From a virus: 46,827 bases of DNA. Where the stretch lies: positions 1-46,827 of the IMG/VR virus record IMGVR_UViG_3300033148_001614; one strand, given 5' to 3'. Every line of letters starts with the position of its first letter. Positions within the stretch are counted from its first letter, which is position 1. A program made the translations under genes and the position numbers. The notes below the pieces were generated by a model. That model did not search any database. It saw nothing but the letters and a program-made list of their open reading frames with translations, and was not told the DNA's origin. Of the stretch, positions 13,504 to 20,045 are shown piece by piece.

Positions 13504-13892
13504 CGCTTCCCCCCGAAATACGGGACGGCGTGTCCCGCCTTGACCATCTCCGCGTTGACGCGCGTCAAAAGCCTCGGAAAGATCGGGCCAAACCTGCCAT
13601 CGGTCACGGCATACTCGAATATCTCCACTAAGTACCGCCCGTACTTTCCCTTCTTGTCCTTATGCGTTCGGATCAGAACCTCCTTCCCCTCGATCATATT
13701 CCGTAGAAACTCGGCCGCCTCCATCCCTCGCTTGTACTCCTCGCTGTCCTTCCTCACGCCGTGCGTTTCAGGTGCGTTGATCCCGTAGAGTCTGCACCGT
13801 TCGTGGACGTGAACGGAAAGGCCGAGGTCGATATCCAGCGTGACGGTATCCCCATCTTGGACACTGAGTACTTTGGCCCTATACTCGTACAT
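13500..13892 (-). CDS. Staphylococcal-nuclease-like (SNase) endonuclease
   Basis: A 130-aa protein with the complete SNase/thermonuclease signature: DGDTVTLDIDLG, CRLYGINAPET (first catalytic Arg), the middle helix GMEAAEFLRNMIEGKEVLI, KGKYGRYLVEIF (second catalytic Arg) and the end EMVKAGHAVPYF. No signal peptide is present, so it acts inside the cell. Strong ribosome site AAGGAGGAC. Such nucleases in phages may degrade host DNA or process phage DNA; it overlaps the following gene (ATGA). Confidence 0.9.
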   Translation of the reverse strand: MYEYRAKVLSVQDGDTVTLDIDLGLSVHVHERCRLYGINAPETHGVRKDSEEYKRGMEAAEFLRNMIEGKEVLIRTHKDKKGKYGRYLVEIFEYAVTDGRFGPIFPRLLTRVNAEMVKAGHAVPYFGGKR

Positions 13893-13908
13893 TAGTCCTC
13901 CTTAACAT

Positions 13909-14148
13909 TCAGCCCTCTTTCAGTAATGGGCAATTCTCATACTCGCAGGGCCGGCCACGCCGCTTGGTGCAATTGGCACCACTCGGAGAGGAAACCCAAT
14001 ACTCAGCCCCAGACCAATCTCGATAGCAGCGGGGAGGAGACGCCCGGCGAGCGTAGATGCAGTACCTGCGCATTTTCTCCCACATCTCTTTACGCGCAAG
14101 TGCAGCCCATTCCTCCCAGATGCACACCGTTTTCCTTTCATCCATCAT
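13909..14148 (-). CDS. Cysteine-rich hypothetical protein, 79 aa
   Basis: ATG 14148 or 14145 behind GGGGAGG; overlaps the replisome organizer gene by 11 bases. It contains a CIWEEWAALARKEMWEKM helix, then cysteines at RRYCIY, PRCYRDW, NCTKRRGRPCEYENC, likely a zinc-binding site with the CxxxxxxxCxxxxC spacing. No family recognised. Position directly after the replication initiator suggests a replication helper. Confidence 0.6.
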   Translation of the reverse strand: MMDERKTVCIWEEWAALARKEMWEKMRRYCIYARRASPPRCYRDWSGAEYWVSSPSGANCTKRRGRPCEYENCPLLKEG

Positions 14149-15001
14149 CCTCCCCCTCTATCCACTTCACGAGCTTCTTGTGCCTGTCCTCAGCCGTCGT
14201 CACGACCGGCTCGAGGTACGCCTCCCATCCCCTCTTCTTAGGACCAACGAACGAAGCCGGTTGCATGATGAACCGCCGCTCGGTCCCGTTCTCCTTGCAG
14301 TACGCTGCGTAGTTCCTAGCCGCTTGGATGATCGTCTCAGCCGGCACAGGCGGATGACCGGTCGGGCCGTTCCTCCCGACTAAGGTCGCGTTCCAATGCT
14401 CAAAGGCAAGTGGTTTCCCTTCTGCACGTCCCAAGGCCTTGAACACGGACCAAAACTCTTCGAACTCTTTCGTGTAACCGTTAGATTTAGAAACAGATTT
14501 AGATCTAGATGTAGATATAGATATAGATATGTCACCGTTCGGTGACTGATCCGTGTCCGCTTCGTCACGCCATAGTGACGACTCCGTAACGAGGGATGCC
14601 AGATAGGAACAGAACTTCATCGCCGGATACTCCTCCTTGACCACCGCATACAGGCCCTCTAGGAGAGGTGATTGAGGGAGTGCCTTCAAAACTTCCACCG
14701 CCGAGATTTCTGTCTGGTTCTTCTTGATCGTGTGATACCGGAGATAGTTCCGGATCCAGACAATCCTGGTATGCGGATCGTAGGAGATGAACCCATGCGC
14801 CTCAAGTTTACCCATCACCTTCTTCACCCGGTCGATCGACCAGCCTAAATCATCGGCCATGTACGGTAACGGGAGAAGATAGTAGCCTAGGACGTTTCCG
14901 TGCTTGTTGGCGATCAAGTAGATGAATGCCAGCTTGCAGGCATCATCAAGGGCGCGGACCTTTGGGCTGTCCCAGATCCCCACTTCAATCTTTCCGAACA
15001 T
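14138..15001 (-). CDS. Phage replisome organizer (initiator) protein
   Basis: A 287-aa protein, ATG behind GGAAGGA. The N-terminal 110 residues form a winged-helix-type domain (DSPKVRALDDACKLAFIYLI, WSIDRVKKVMGKLEAHGFIS), as in phage replisome organizers. A Ser/Ile/Lys-rich linker (residues about 155-173) joins a C-terminal DnaD/replication-like domain (EFEEFWSVFKALGRAEGKPL, PASFVGPKKRGWEAYLEP). The linker is coded by eight AT-rich hexamers that may double as origin iterons. It is the first gene of an operon with its own promoter and a structured leader. Confidence 0.75.
   Translation of the reverse strand: MFGKIEVGIWDSPKVRALDDACKLAFIYLIANKHGNVLGYYLLPLPYMADDLGWSIDRVKKVMGKLEAHGFISYDPHTRIVWIRNYLRYHTIKKNQTEISAVEVLKALPQSPLLEGLYAVVKEEYPAMKFCSYLASLVTESSLWRDEADTDQSPNGDISISISTSRSKSVSKSNGYTKEFEEFWSVFKALGRAEGKPLAFEHWNATLVGRNGPTGHPPVPAETIIQAARNYAAYCKENGTERRFIMQPASFVGPKKRGWEAYLEPVVTTAEDRHKKLVKWIEGEDDG
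14484..14531. repeat. Eight imperfect AT-rich hexamer repeats; candidate replication origin
   Basis: On the plus strand the 48 bases are gatNNa-type hexamers: gattta, gaaaca, gattta, gatcta, gatgta, gatata, gatata, gatatg. They lie in the linker of the replication initiator gene, in an otherwise GC-rich genome. In lambda the initiator gene O contains its origin iterons, and in several Gram-positive phages too, so an internal origin is plausible. They may instead be only a low-complexity linker. Confidence 0.45.
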
Positions 15002-15055
15002 CCCGCTTCCTTCCGGGGTCGGTTTTCATCACTTCACCCCCACCTGATAGAGTTT

Positions 15056-15134
15056 GAGGGGCGACTGCCGTCAGGTGACGACTGCACGTTCCCGCGTGGA
15101 GAGGCGAAACTGTGAGTCCGGCAGTCGTCCCCTC
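15056..15134. ncRNA. Structured leader with alternative pairings upstream of the initiator gene
   Basis: Arms 15056-15070 and 15119-15134 pair over 15 bp with one bulge, across a 48-base loop. Inside the loop, GACGACTGC at 15077-15085 copies part of the left arm (GCGACTGC), so the right arm can pair with either. This lies between the promoter at 15141 and the ATG at 15001, in the 5' leader on the minus strand. It could be an attenuator, a regulator-binding structure or part of an origin. Function is inferred from structure and place. Confidence 0.5.
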
Positions 15135-15140
15135 GTTCAT

Positions 15141-15169
15141 ATTATAGCCCTTTCCTGTCTGAAAACCAA
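15141..15169 (-). promoter_or_regulatory. Promoter of the replication operon
   Basis: Minus strand: -35 TTGGTT at 15169-15164, 17-bp spacer, -10 TATAAT at 15146-15141. The -35 is weak but the -10 and spacing are good. It lies right behind the stop of the SbcC-like ATPase gene and drives the structured leader and the initiator operon. Confidence 0.65.
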
Positions 15170-16435
15170 CTACTCAACCGGTTCACGCACCACCTCACCA
15201 TCCTCGATGATGAACGCCGCCGGGTCATCCCCGACACGCTCAAGCCAGACCTGGACGCCGTACTGCTCAGCCATCTCCGCGATCTGAGCTAGGCTGTCTG
15301 CATCGAGGAGCGAGGCATCGCGGATGAGCGTGATCCCGATCGTCGGGTTAGCGGCGACAGCGAGAGCGAAGCTAACCCTCAGTTGCTCGGATTGACTACA
15401 CTGCTCGAACGGGATTCCGTTCAAGGTCAATCCGTCCGGCCCGAACGATAACCCTTTGACCGGTATCCGGGCACTGGCGATTAGCTGCCTCCGCTCGTCG
15501 CGGACTGCCTGAATCTGGTCCTCAAGCGCTTGCACTGCTTCTTTGAGCTTCTTTGCCTCGTCTTTGAGATTGAGGTAGCTACGCTTGGCGTCCACCTTTC
15601 GGTTGACTTCTTGGGCTTCAGCGATCGCTTTCCGAATCTCATCGAGCGAGGGAACCTCTGCCTTCTCAACAAGATCCGCAAGTTGCGTGATGTCTGCGCT
15701 AACCTCAGCCCTCTCCTCCTTAGCTGCCTCGAGTTGCGCCTTCAACGACTCGATCCTTTTATCAAGCCGTTCCTTTTCGGCCTGAGCAGTCTTCAACGCG
15801 CTGAGTGCCCTGGTGTACTGAGTGTGAGCTTCCTCCCGGGCCTCAAGCTCTTGGATGAGCGCGTCTGTGTTGATGTACTCAGTAGGGGCATCCTCCGGGA
15901 CGTCGATCGCCTCCAACCTGTTTAAGGCCGCTTTCAGTTCAGCGTTCGCTTCCCGCCGCTCCTCGTACAGGTCGACTTCCTTCTCCTCAAGCTCGCTCAG
16001 ATCAAGCCCGGCGATCTTCCTGACCGTCTCGGCTTGTTCGTTGGGAGTCATTCTGAGAAGGGCTAACGGGTCGAATGTCAGGTCCCCAAGCATGTCGTTG
16101 AGGACCGTTTGTGGGGATCCCACCACGCTCCCGTCCTTCCTCTCGACTCTAAGCCGGTCGGGGTTGTAAGTCCGGGTGACGATGTACTCGCCGAGGTCAA
16201 CCTGGACGCCGGCCTTGTCCTCACCCTCCCGGATCGGGCGGGGGACAGCCGCCCTCTTGCCTCCTAGAGCGAGCGTGATGGCCTCCAGGACGCTCGTCTT
16301 GCCTTGAGCGTTCCTTCCCCCGACGATGACCACAGGACGCCCGTCAGGGCGTATCCTGACCGCTTTCAGCCGCATGATGTTCTGAGCCGTAAGCTCAACA
16401 ACCTTTAACGGCTCCTCCTTGATTAGCGTATCCAT
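15170..16435 (-). CDS. SbcC/RecF-like SMC-family ATPase
   Basis: A 421-aa protein. Walker A is GGRNAQGKTS (39-48), the middle (about 140-320) is a Glu/Lys/Leu-rich coiled coil, and the C-terminal ABC half has the signature-like QCSQSEQLRVSFALA followed by a Walker-B-like strand IGITLIRDASLLD. The Walker B here lacks the canonical acidic pair (D then E): IRDASLLD has D in the usual spot for catalytic residues only partly. Short for SbcC, so it resembles phage RecF/SMC-like ATPases that accompany recombination nucleases. It is placed with YqaJ exonuclease and Rad52-like genes. Ribosome site GGAGGAGG. Confidence 0.85.
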   Translation of the reverse strand: MDTLIKEEPLKVVELTAQNIMRLKAVRIRPDGRPVVIVGGRNAQGKTSVLEAITLALGGKRAAVPRPIREGEDKAGVQVDLGEYIVTRTYNPDRLRVERKDGSVVGSPQTVLNDMLGDLTFDPLALLRMTPNEQAETVRKIAGLDLSELEEKEVDLYEERREANAELKAALNRLEAIDVPEDAPTEYINTDALIQELEAREEAHTQYTRALSALKTAQAEKERLDKRIESLKAQLEAAKEERAEVSADITQLADLVEKAEVPSLDEIRKAIAEAQEVNRKVDAKRSYLNLKDEAKKLKEAVQALEDQIQAVRDERRQLIASARIPVKGLSFGPDGLTLNGIPFEQCSQSEQLRVSFALAVAANPTIGITLIRDASLLDADSLAQIAEMAEQYGVQVWLERVGDDPAAFIIEDGEVVREPVE

Positions 16436-16436
16436 C

Positions 16437-16625
16437 CTATCCTCCTCCCGCGACTGGGTTGTTTAGGGCGATGAAAAGCAATGTCCCCACCAACGTTGTC
16501 AGACCGAGCGTGAATGCCACCCATCGCCCTCTCCTACCTCCAAGAGCGGCTCCGAATAACAAGCCGCTGAGTGTCCCTAACCACAACAGCATCATCGCAT
16601 CTGTTGTTGAAAACCGTAGAATCAT
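16437..16625 (-). CDS. Small membrane protein A (tandem duplicate)
   Basis: A 62-aa protein; ATG 16625 follows AGGAGG. Two hydrophobic segments (LLWLGTLSGLLFGAALGG and VAFTLGLTTLVGTLLFIAL) are separated by a short Arg-rich loop (RRGRW). It is about 50% identical over some 54 residues to the 58-aa protein encoded directly upstream (16644-16820), so these are recent tandem duplicates. Two-span peptides of this size could be holins, membrane-depolarising or superinfection-exclusion factors. Function unknown; located between the SbcC-like gene and recombination genes. Confidence 0.7.
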   Translation of the reverse strand: MILRFSTTDAMMLLWLGTLSGLLFGAALGGRRGRWVAFTLGLTTLVGTLLFIALNNPVAGGG

Positions 16626-16643
16626 CACTCCTCCTCCCTCTTA

Positions 16644-16820
16644 TCAGTGCGTTGCGATAAACGCGATGAACATAAGCACCCCGCCTACTCCCGACACGCC
16701 TAATACGAACGCTACCAACCTTCCTCCTCTACCTGCTAACGCAGCTCCAGATAGTAAGATACAAAGGAACCCGGCCAGTAACGCTAGAACCGCGTTCTCT
16801 AGTGACCACCGCAAGCTCAT
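16644..16820 (-). CDS. Small membrane protein B (tandem duplicate, 58 aa)
   Basis: ATG 16820 lies behind GGAGGAG and the frame ends at TGA 16644. Shared features with the neighbour at 16437: MxLR-xS at the start, the hydrophobic first segment ending GAAL-G-GR-GR, then VAF-LG, and a second hydrophobic segment ending FIA. The conserved loop has Gly-Arg pairs between the two spans. The duplication followed by drift to about 50% identity suggests the two may act as a pair (for example heteromer). No known family. Confidence 0.7.
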   Translation of the reverse strand: MSLRWSLENAVLALLAGFLCILLSGAALAGRGGRLVAFVLGVSGVGGVLMFIAFIATH

Positions 16821-16991
16821 CTACTCCTCCTTCGACTTCTCGATGTAGAGTTCAAGTGCGTCACGCACCACTGCCATCGATGATCTGAGGACCTTTGCGA
16901 GTCCTTCGATCCCAGTCAGGCCTTGCAGCATTGCAGCCAGAAGTTGCTCCCTGAAGTCATCGGCTGAACGCGCTTGTTTGGACTCATTCAT
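16821..16991 (-). CDS. Small hypothetical protein, 56 aa
   Basis: ATG 16991 overlaps the SWIM gene end by 8 bases; preceded by GGAGGTG. The product is helical with no membrane span (DDFREQLLAAMLQGLTGIEG, AVVRDALELYIEKSKEE) and could be a small adaptor with a helix-turn-helix feel. Its stop abuts the start of membrane protein B. No function can be given. Confidence 0.6.
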   Translation of the reverse strand: MNESKQARSADDFREQLLAAMLQGLTGIEGLAKVLRSSMAVVRDALELYIEKSKEE

Positions 16992-17259
16992 TATTCACCT
17001 CCAGTAACTCTTTTGCCACGGCGTAATACGTCACGATGTGCTTGCACAACCGACTTGCCGGACATGTACAGACCGCATCCAAGATCGTCTTATCCCCTGG
17101 ATCGTCCTTGTGAACCTTGATGGAGACGGTATAGACTGCATCTGTGGTGAATGATTCGACGCGTGCCATACCCGGCGTTCCTGTTCTGTGAACGCGCTTC
17201 TCAACCCCACGAGGGAGAAGAGGAATCCGCGCCTTTATCTCTTCAACTGTGACTTTCAT
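16984..17259 (-). CDS. SWIM zinc-finger protein
   Basis: A 91-aa protein. The C-terminal region carries the SWIM motif CxCx(n)CxH as CTCPASRLCKHI with hydrophobic flanks (VCTCPA, HIVTYYAVAKELL). The N-terminal 60 residues form a beta-rich segment (AVYTVSIKVHKDD). SWIM domains bind DNA or proteins. It follows the YqaJ exonuclease gene (17-base overlap) in the recombination module and may help it. No strong ribosome site of its own; translation is coupled. Confidence 0.75.
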   Translation of the reverse strand: MKVTVEEIKARIPLLPRGVEKRVHRTGTPGMARVESFTTDAVYTVSIKVHKDDPGDKTILDAVCTCPASRLCKHIVTYYAVAKELLEVNNE

Positions 17260-17854
17260 CGCGGATCAACGTGCACAGGCTGTCGAGCCTATCACAGAAC
17301 GCTTCGAGGGCGTCTTGGAGCTTCGAGATGAACGCCTCGTTCCGCTCTACCCGCACGATGAGGGTCGGGAGGCCGGGGTAGTACGACACGAAATCGCACC
17401 ACACCCGACCGGTGACGAGAAGCTGGCCCTGAACCTGTTGAATGTACGCAGTCGGGAGAGTGCCACTGACAAGATATTCAACAGCGGCCTTCCCTTGTGG
17501 ATTCTTCAGCTCAAGGACCCCATCCTCGCCGATCAACCCGTCGGGGCTGCATCCGTAACGCCCGGAGTCGTCAATGCAGAACCCAACCTCCTCGACCTCT
17601 ACTTCGCGGAGCATGGCATAGACACGCCTACTCTCCGCTTCCCTAGCAATGCCCTCAAGCATCGCAGGGCTGATGTACGTCTCCTCCCGCATCCCCGCAA
17701 GCCGTTCAGCTACCAGTTGGTAGAGGTAACCTTCCGCTTGCTTAGACGGGGATCCGTTCGACGTTACGATCTTGTTGAAGTTGGAAGCTGTGGGGATACC
17801 CCTACGCGCCTCGTACCACTCAGGGGAGCGTTGAGGGACACGGATGATCTTCAT
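17243..17854 (-). CDS. YqaJ-like (lambda-Exo-type) recombination exonuclease
   Basis: A 203-aa protein of the YqaJ viral recombinase family. Opens with QRSPEWYEARRGIPTAS (the typical start RS-W...R...ASN), then Glu in LEGIAREAESR, Asp in GCSPDGLIG and the ELKNP motif (D...E-x-K active site). Then helices around AYIQQVQGQLLVTGR. It degrades the 5' strand of DNA ends to make 3' single strands for the Rad52-like annealer encoded directly upstream. The start ATG is preceded by AAGGGGA. Confidence 0.9.
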   Translation of the reverse strand: MKIIRVPQRSPEWYEARRGIPTASNFNKIVTSNGSPSKQAEGYLYQLVAERLAGMREETYISPAMLEGIAREAESRRVYAMLREVEVEEVGFCIDDSGRYGCSPDGLIGEDGVLELKNPQGKAAVEYLVSGTLPTAYIQQVQGQLLVTGRVWCDFVSYYPGLPTLIVRVERNEAFISKLQDALEAFCDRLDSLCTLIRDESHS

Positions 17855-18486
17855 GCCGTCCCCTTCTTCAGAAGCTCAGTGAACCGCTCGTAGACCCGAC
17901 CGGCTCCAGCCTCTCCGCAATCAGCGATGATGGCAGCCTTGTTGGTCGGCCACCACTTCTTGAAGCCCTCATCGGATGCGGCTTCCTCGCATTTGGCGAT
18001 CCAGTCCGCTGTCTTCTCCTTGGTCGAAGAGGGAAGGAAGTCGATCGGGACGTTGTACTTGGACCCGTCCCACTGGTCCATGTAGACCGCCGCGCCGAAC
18101 CCTAGCATCTTGAACGCGACGCTTAGGGCGTCGGTAACAGCCATCTTGAATGCCTCATCCGAGGCGTAGAGGCCGGCCTTCTCCTTGGCAACGAGCGTTG
18201 AGCCTCCGATTCCAGGCACCGCCTCAGACCACTCATCGTCCTCTTTCCGATACCATAGGTAGACCTTTGCGAAGACGAGGATCTGCCCGTCAGGCCCCTC
18301 TTCCTTCCATAGTTCTGCAATCTCGTACTTCCACCCCTCGCCGCACGGCCCCCACAACTCAGTCGCAGCCCGATACCGCCACTGTGGTGAGATATCGGTC
18401 ATCCCAGTCAGCCGTCCTCCTAGGATCGGCTTCAGCACTGACGACGGCGGTTGTGCTACCTTATCCCATACCCTCAGGTTGTCCAT
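17851..18486 (-). CDS. Rad52-like single-strand annealing protein (Sak-type)
   Basis: Start ATG 18486 lies behind GGAGGAGG (211 aa); a second in-frame ATG at 18597, behind GAGGAG, would give 248 aa and cannot be excluded. The core resembles phage Sak/Rad52: WDKVAQPPSSVLKPILGGR, the beta-sheet region with YEIAELWKEEG, then GGSTLVAKEKAGLYASDE and FKMAVTDALSVAFKMLGFG (the conserved helix). The C-terminal part is Trp-rich (FKKWWPTNK). The coupling to YqaJ exonuclease (stop/start overlap) is the classic pair for phage homologous recombination. Confidence 0.8.
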   Translation of the reverse strand: MDNLRVWDKVAQPPSSVLKPILGGRLTGMTDISPQWRYRAATELWGPCGEGWKYEIAELWKEEGPDGQILVFAKVYLWYRKEDDEWSEAVPGIGGSTLVAKEKAGLYASDEAFKMAVTDALSVAFKMLGFGAAVYMDQWDGSKYNVPIDFLPSSTKEKTADWIAKCEEAASDEGFKKWWPTNKAAIIADCGEAGAGRVYERFTELLKKGTA

Positions 18487-18569
18487 TCGTAACCTCCTCC
18501 GTGTAGAGTAGATCTGCGGATCATCTACGAACCCCCAATCTCTGCCGAACCCTTCCAAAATCCCCGCTG

Positions 18570-18752
18570 TTATTTCATCCGGCCACTGTTCTCCCATGTC
18601 TCCTCGTCCGTGCTGGTAATAACGTAGTGACGGATCGCACGGCGGATAAACTCCGTCCGGCGACCTGTTGGCAGACTTTCAAGGATCTGGATGACATCCG
18701 CATCCTCATCGACCCGAAGGGTCAACGGGAATTGGACGCTTGCCTTAGCCAT
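18570..18752 (-). CDS. Ribbon-helix-helix (Arc/MetJ-type) regulator, 60 aa
   Basis: Small protein with a strand (VQFPLTLRVDED) and two helices (ADVIQILESLP, RRTEFIRRAIRHYVI), as in CopG/Arc-type DNA-binding dimers. It begins a transcription unit (AGGAGGTGATGATATG) with a good promoter directly upstream and paired palindromes that could be operators for it. It is the only clear DNA-binding transcription-factor gene I find. It overlaps the start region of the Rad52-like longer frame. Confidence 0.7.
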   Translation of the reverse strand: MAKASVQFPLTLRVDEDADVIQILESLPTGRRTEFIRRAIRHYVITSTDEETWENSGRMK

Positions 18753-18771
18753 ATCATCACCTCCTAACCGT

Positions 18772-18800
18772 ATTATAGCCTATAGGGTGTAGGAAGTCAA
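18772..18800 (-). promoter_or_regulatory. Promoter of the RHH/recombination operon
   Basis: Minus strand: -35 TTGACT at 18800-18795, 17-bp spacer, -10 TATAAT at 18777-18772. The spacer holds the palindrome CCTATAGG immediately upstream of the -10. The strongest-looking promoter of the early block, driving the RHH gene and, by read-through, the recombination genes. Confidence 0.8.
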
Positions 18801-18808
18801 GCCCTGAA

Positions 18809-18818
18809 GGCGATCGCC
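18809..18818. promoter_or_regulatory. Palindrome GGCGATCGCC, copy 1 (possible operator)
   Basis: Perfect 10-bp palindrome lying 9 bp upstream of the -35 box. A second identical copy is at 18876-18885, 67 bp apart (start to start), which suits looping or a two-site repressor. The ten-base word contains GATC, so it could also be a methylation-sensitive site. The region between copies has no gene. Confidence 0.45.
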
Positions 18819-18875
18819 ACGAAACGACATCAATACGGCGTTTGCGCTACTTACCTAGACGATATAAGCTAGCGA

Positions 18876-18885
18876 GGCGATCGCC
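18876..18885. promoter_or_regulatory. Palindrome GGCGATCGCC, copy 2 (possible operator)
   Basis: Identical to the palindrome at 18809. It lies between the lipoprotein terminator-like stem and the RHH promoter, so it stands in the 234-base non-coding gap between 18753 and 18986. Confidence 0.45.
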
Positions 18886-18896
18886 AAGGAATAGAT

Positions 18897-18950
18897 GAGG
18901 GGCGGAGGCGGTAACCTGGGCTGGCGAGAGAACAGAAATCTCCGCCCCTC
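18897..18950 (-). terminator. Stem-loop behind the lipoprotein gene (possible terminator)
   Basis: A perfect 11-bp inverted repeat (18897-18907 with 18940-18950) with a 32-base loop lies 37 bases after the lipoprotein stop. On the minus strand it is followed by ATCTATTCCTT, a weak T-tract, so this may be a terminator or only an mRNA-stabilising structure. Confidence 0.5.
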
Positions 18951-18986
18951 TAGGGCTGAGATGGGACCGCCCGTAGGGTGGTATTA

Positions 18987-19925
18987 CTACCAGCACCCAG
19001 TTGGGAGGAGCCTATACTTGAACGTCTTCGTCCGCCTTGCGCCGAATTCATCCTCCGTTGTAATTTTAACAAAGTAATCCTGCTCAGGATACGGTCCTAC
19101 CGAGCAGTTGTAATCATGACAGACCGACGGATACCCCGGCACTCCTCCGGGAGGAGCAAGGGGTAGCTTCTCATCCGCGTCGATCATGAGCGGCCACGTC
19201 GGGACGATGAGGAACGCATTGTCCCACGGGCCGACCTTGTAGATCCCAGGCCCTTGATACCGTACCGATGCGAACACGGCGTCAGGCTTTTCAGGCTTGT
19301 ACTGATACCACGCCTCAACTTCAACGATCCTCCATGAATCGCCATCGGGATCGTAGAACCCATAGGTCGCGGGCACGTGTCCCGGATAGAGAGGATCACT
19401 CGTAATGAACTCGCACCTGAATACCTCGTACTCCAGCGGCGTCAGATACTCCCGCGTATCCGGTCCAATATGCTTTATCGGCTTGTCTGTATCTCGATAG
19501 AGTGCCATTAGATCGAAGGTCGATTCAAACTGAATCGAACTAGGCAGGTTGATGTTCGAGAATCCGTAACTGGAAACGAAAGGCCGGAAGTCCATGTTGA
19601 CCGGCTGGTTCCGCAACGTGATCCAAACTTCGCCTTCCTTCACCTGCCCTGTATCGTCCTCAGCGATAACCCGAATCCTCCCCGGCACGTCTTCCCGGTG
19701 AAGGGTAACGGTCAACTGAGGGGATCCTTGCTGCATGGACCACGAAGGCATCTCAAAGGTGTATGTCCACCCCGGCCCAAGGTCGGTCGCCGTGATGGTA
19801 ACCGCCTCGGGTGGATGAACCTCGGTCTTGTCAACCGTTACCGCTAGATCCCGTATAGGCGGACGAAAGCATCCTCCCAGAATGAAGACCCCTAGAACGA
19901 GTAGTACTACGAAACTCCTTTTCAT
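18987..19925 (-). CDS. Predicted lipoprotein, 312 aa (moron candidate)
   Basis: Start ATG 19925 behind AAGGGGTG. Type II signal peptide: MKRS, hydrophobic LLVLGVFI, lipobox LGGC with Cys near residue 19. The mature part starts with a beta-rich Ig/fibronectin-like domain (about 25-110: VTVDKTEVHPPEAVTITATD, VWITLRNQPV), then an Asp/Tyr-rich C-terminal region with paired cysteines (CHDYNC) and a last Trp. It should be anchored in a bacterial membrane facing outwards. It follows a beta-barrel-like gene, not a phage structural gene, and likely modifies the infected cell surface (exclusion or adhesion). Separated from the upstream gene by 120 bases of stem-loops. Confidence 0.75.
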   Translation of the reverse strand: MKRSFVVLLVLGVFILGGCFRPPIRDLAVTVDKTEVHPPEAVTITATDLGPGWTYTFEMPSWSMQQGSPQLTVTLHREDVPGRIRVIAEDDTGQVKEGEVWITLRNQPVNMDFRPFVSSYGFSNINLPSSIQFESTFDLMALYRDTDKPIKHIGPDTREYLTPLEYEVFRCEFITSDPLYPGHVPATYGFYDPDGDSWRIVEVEAWYQYKPEKPDAVFASVRYQGPGIYKVGPWDNAFLIVPTWPLMIDADEKLPLAPPGGVPGYPSVCHDYNCSVGPYPEQDYFVKITTEDEFGARRTKTFKYRLLPTGCW

Positions 19926-19953
19926 GTATCCCACCCCTTTTTGCTAAGAGGTA

Positions 19954-20043
19954 CCGGGGGAGGCTGATTAGACCTCCCCCGGCGAGCCGTGCAGTCTGCA
20001 TGCACGGAAGGAGGTTAGACGTTGGTCCGAGACTAGGGACCAA
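19954..20043 (-). promoter_or_regulatory. Three successive stem-loops between two surface-protein genes
   Basis: Within the 120-base gap between the beta-barrel-like gene and the lipoprotein gene are three perfect inverted repeats: 20022-20028/20037-20043 (7 bp), 19987-19993/20001-20007 (7 bp, around TGCATGCA), and 19954-19963/19973-19982 (10 bp, CCGGGGGAGG). None has a clear U-tract on the minus strand. They might slow, process or stabilise the transcript or bind a regulator. No promoter with both boxes was found in the gap. Confidence 0.55.
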
Positions 20044-20045
20044 TC

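Noticed and set aside
18809-18885. GCGATCGC copies as a sign of a cyanobacterial host (HIP1)
   Set aside because: A handful of copies by eye is only modestly above chance, and other evidence for a cyanobacterial host is missing.
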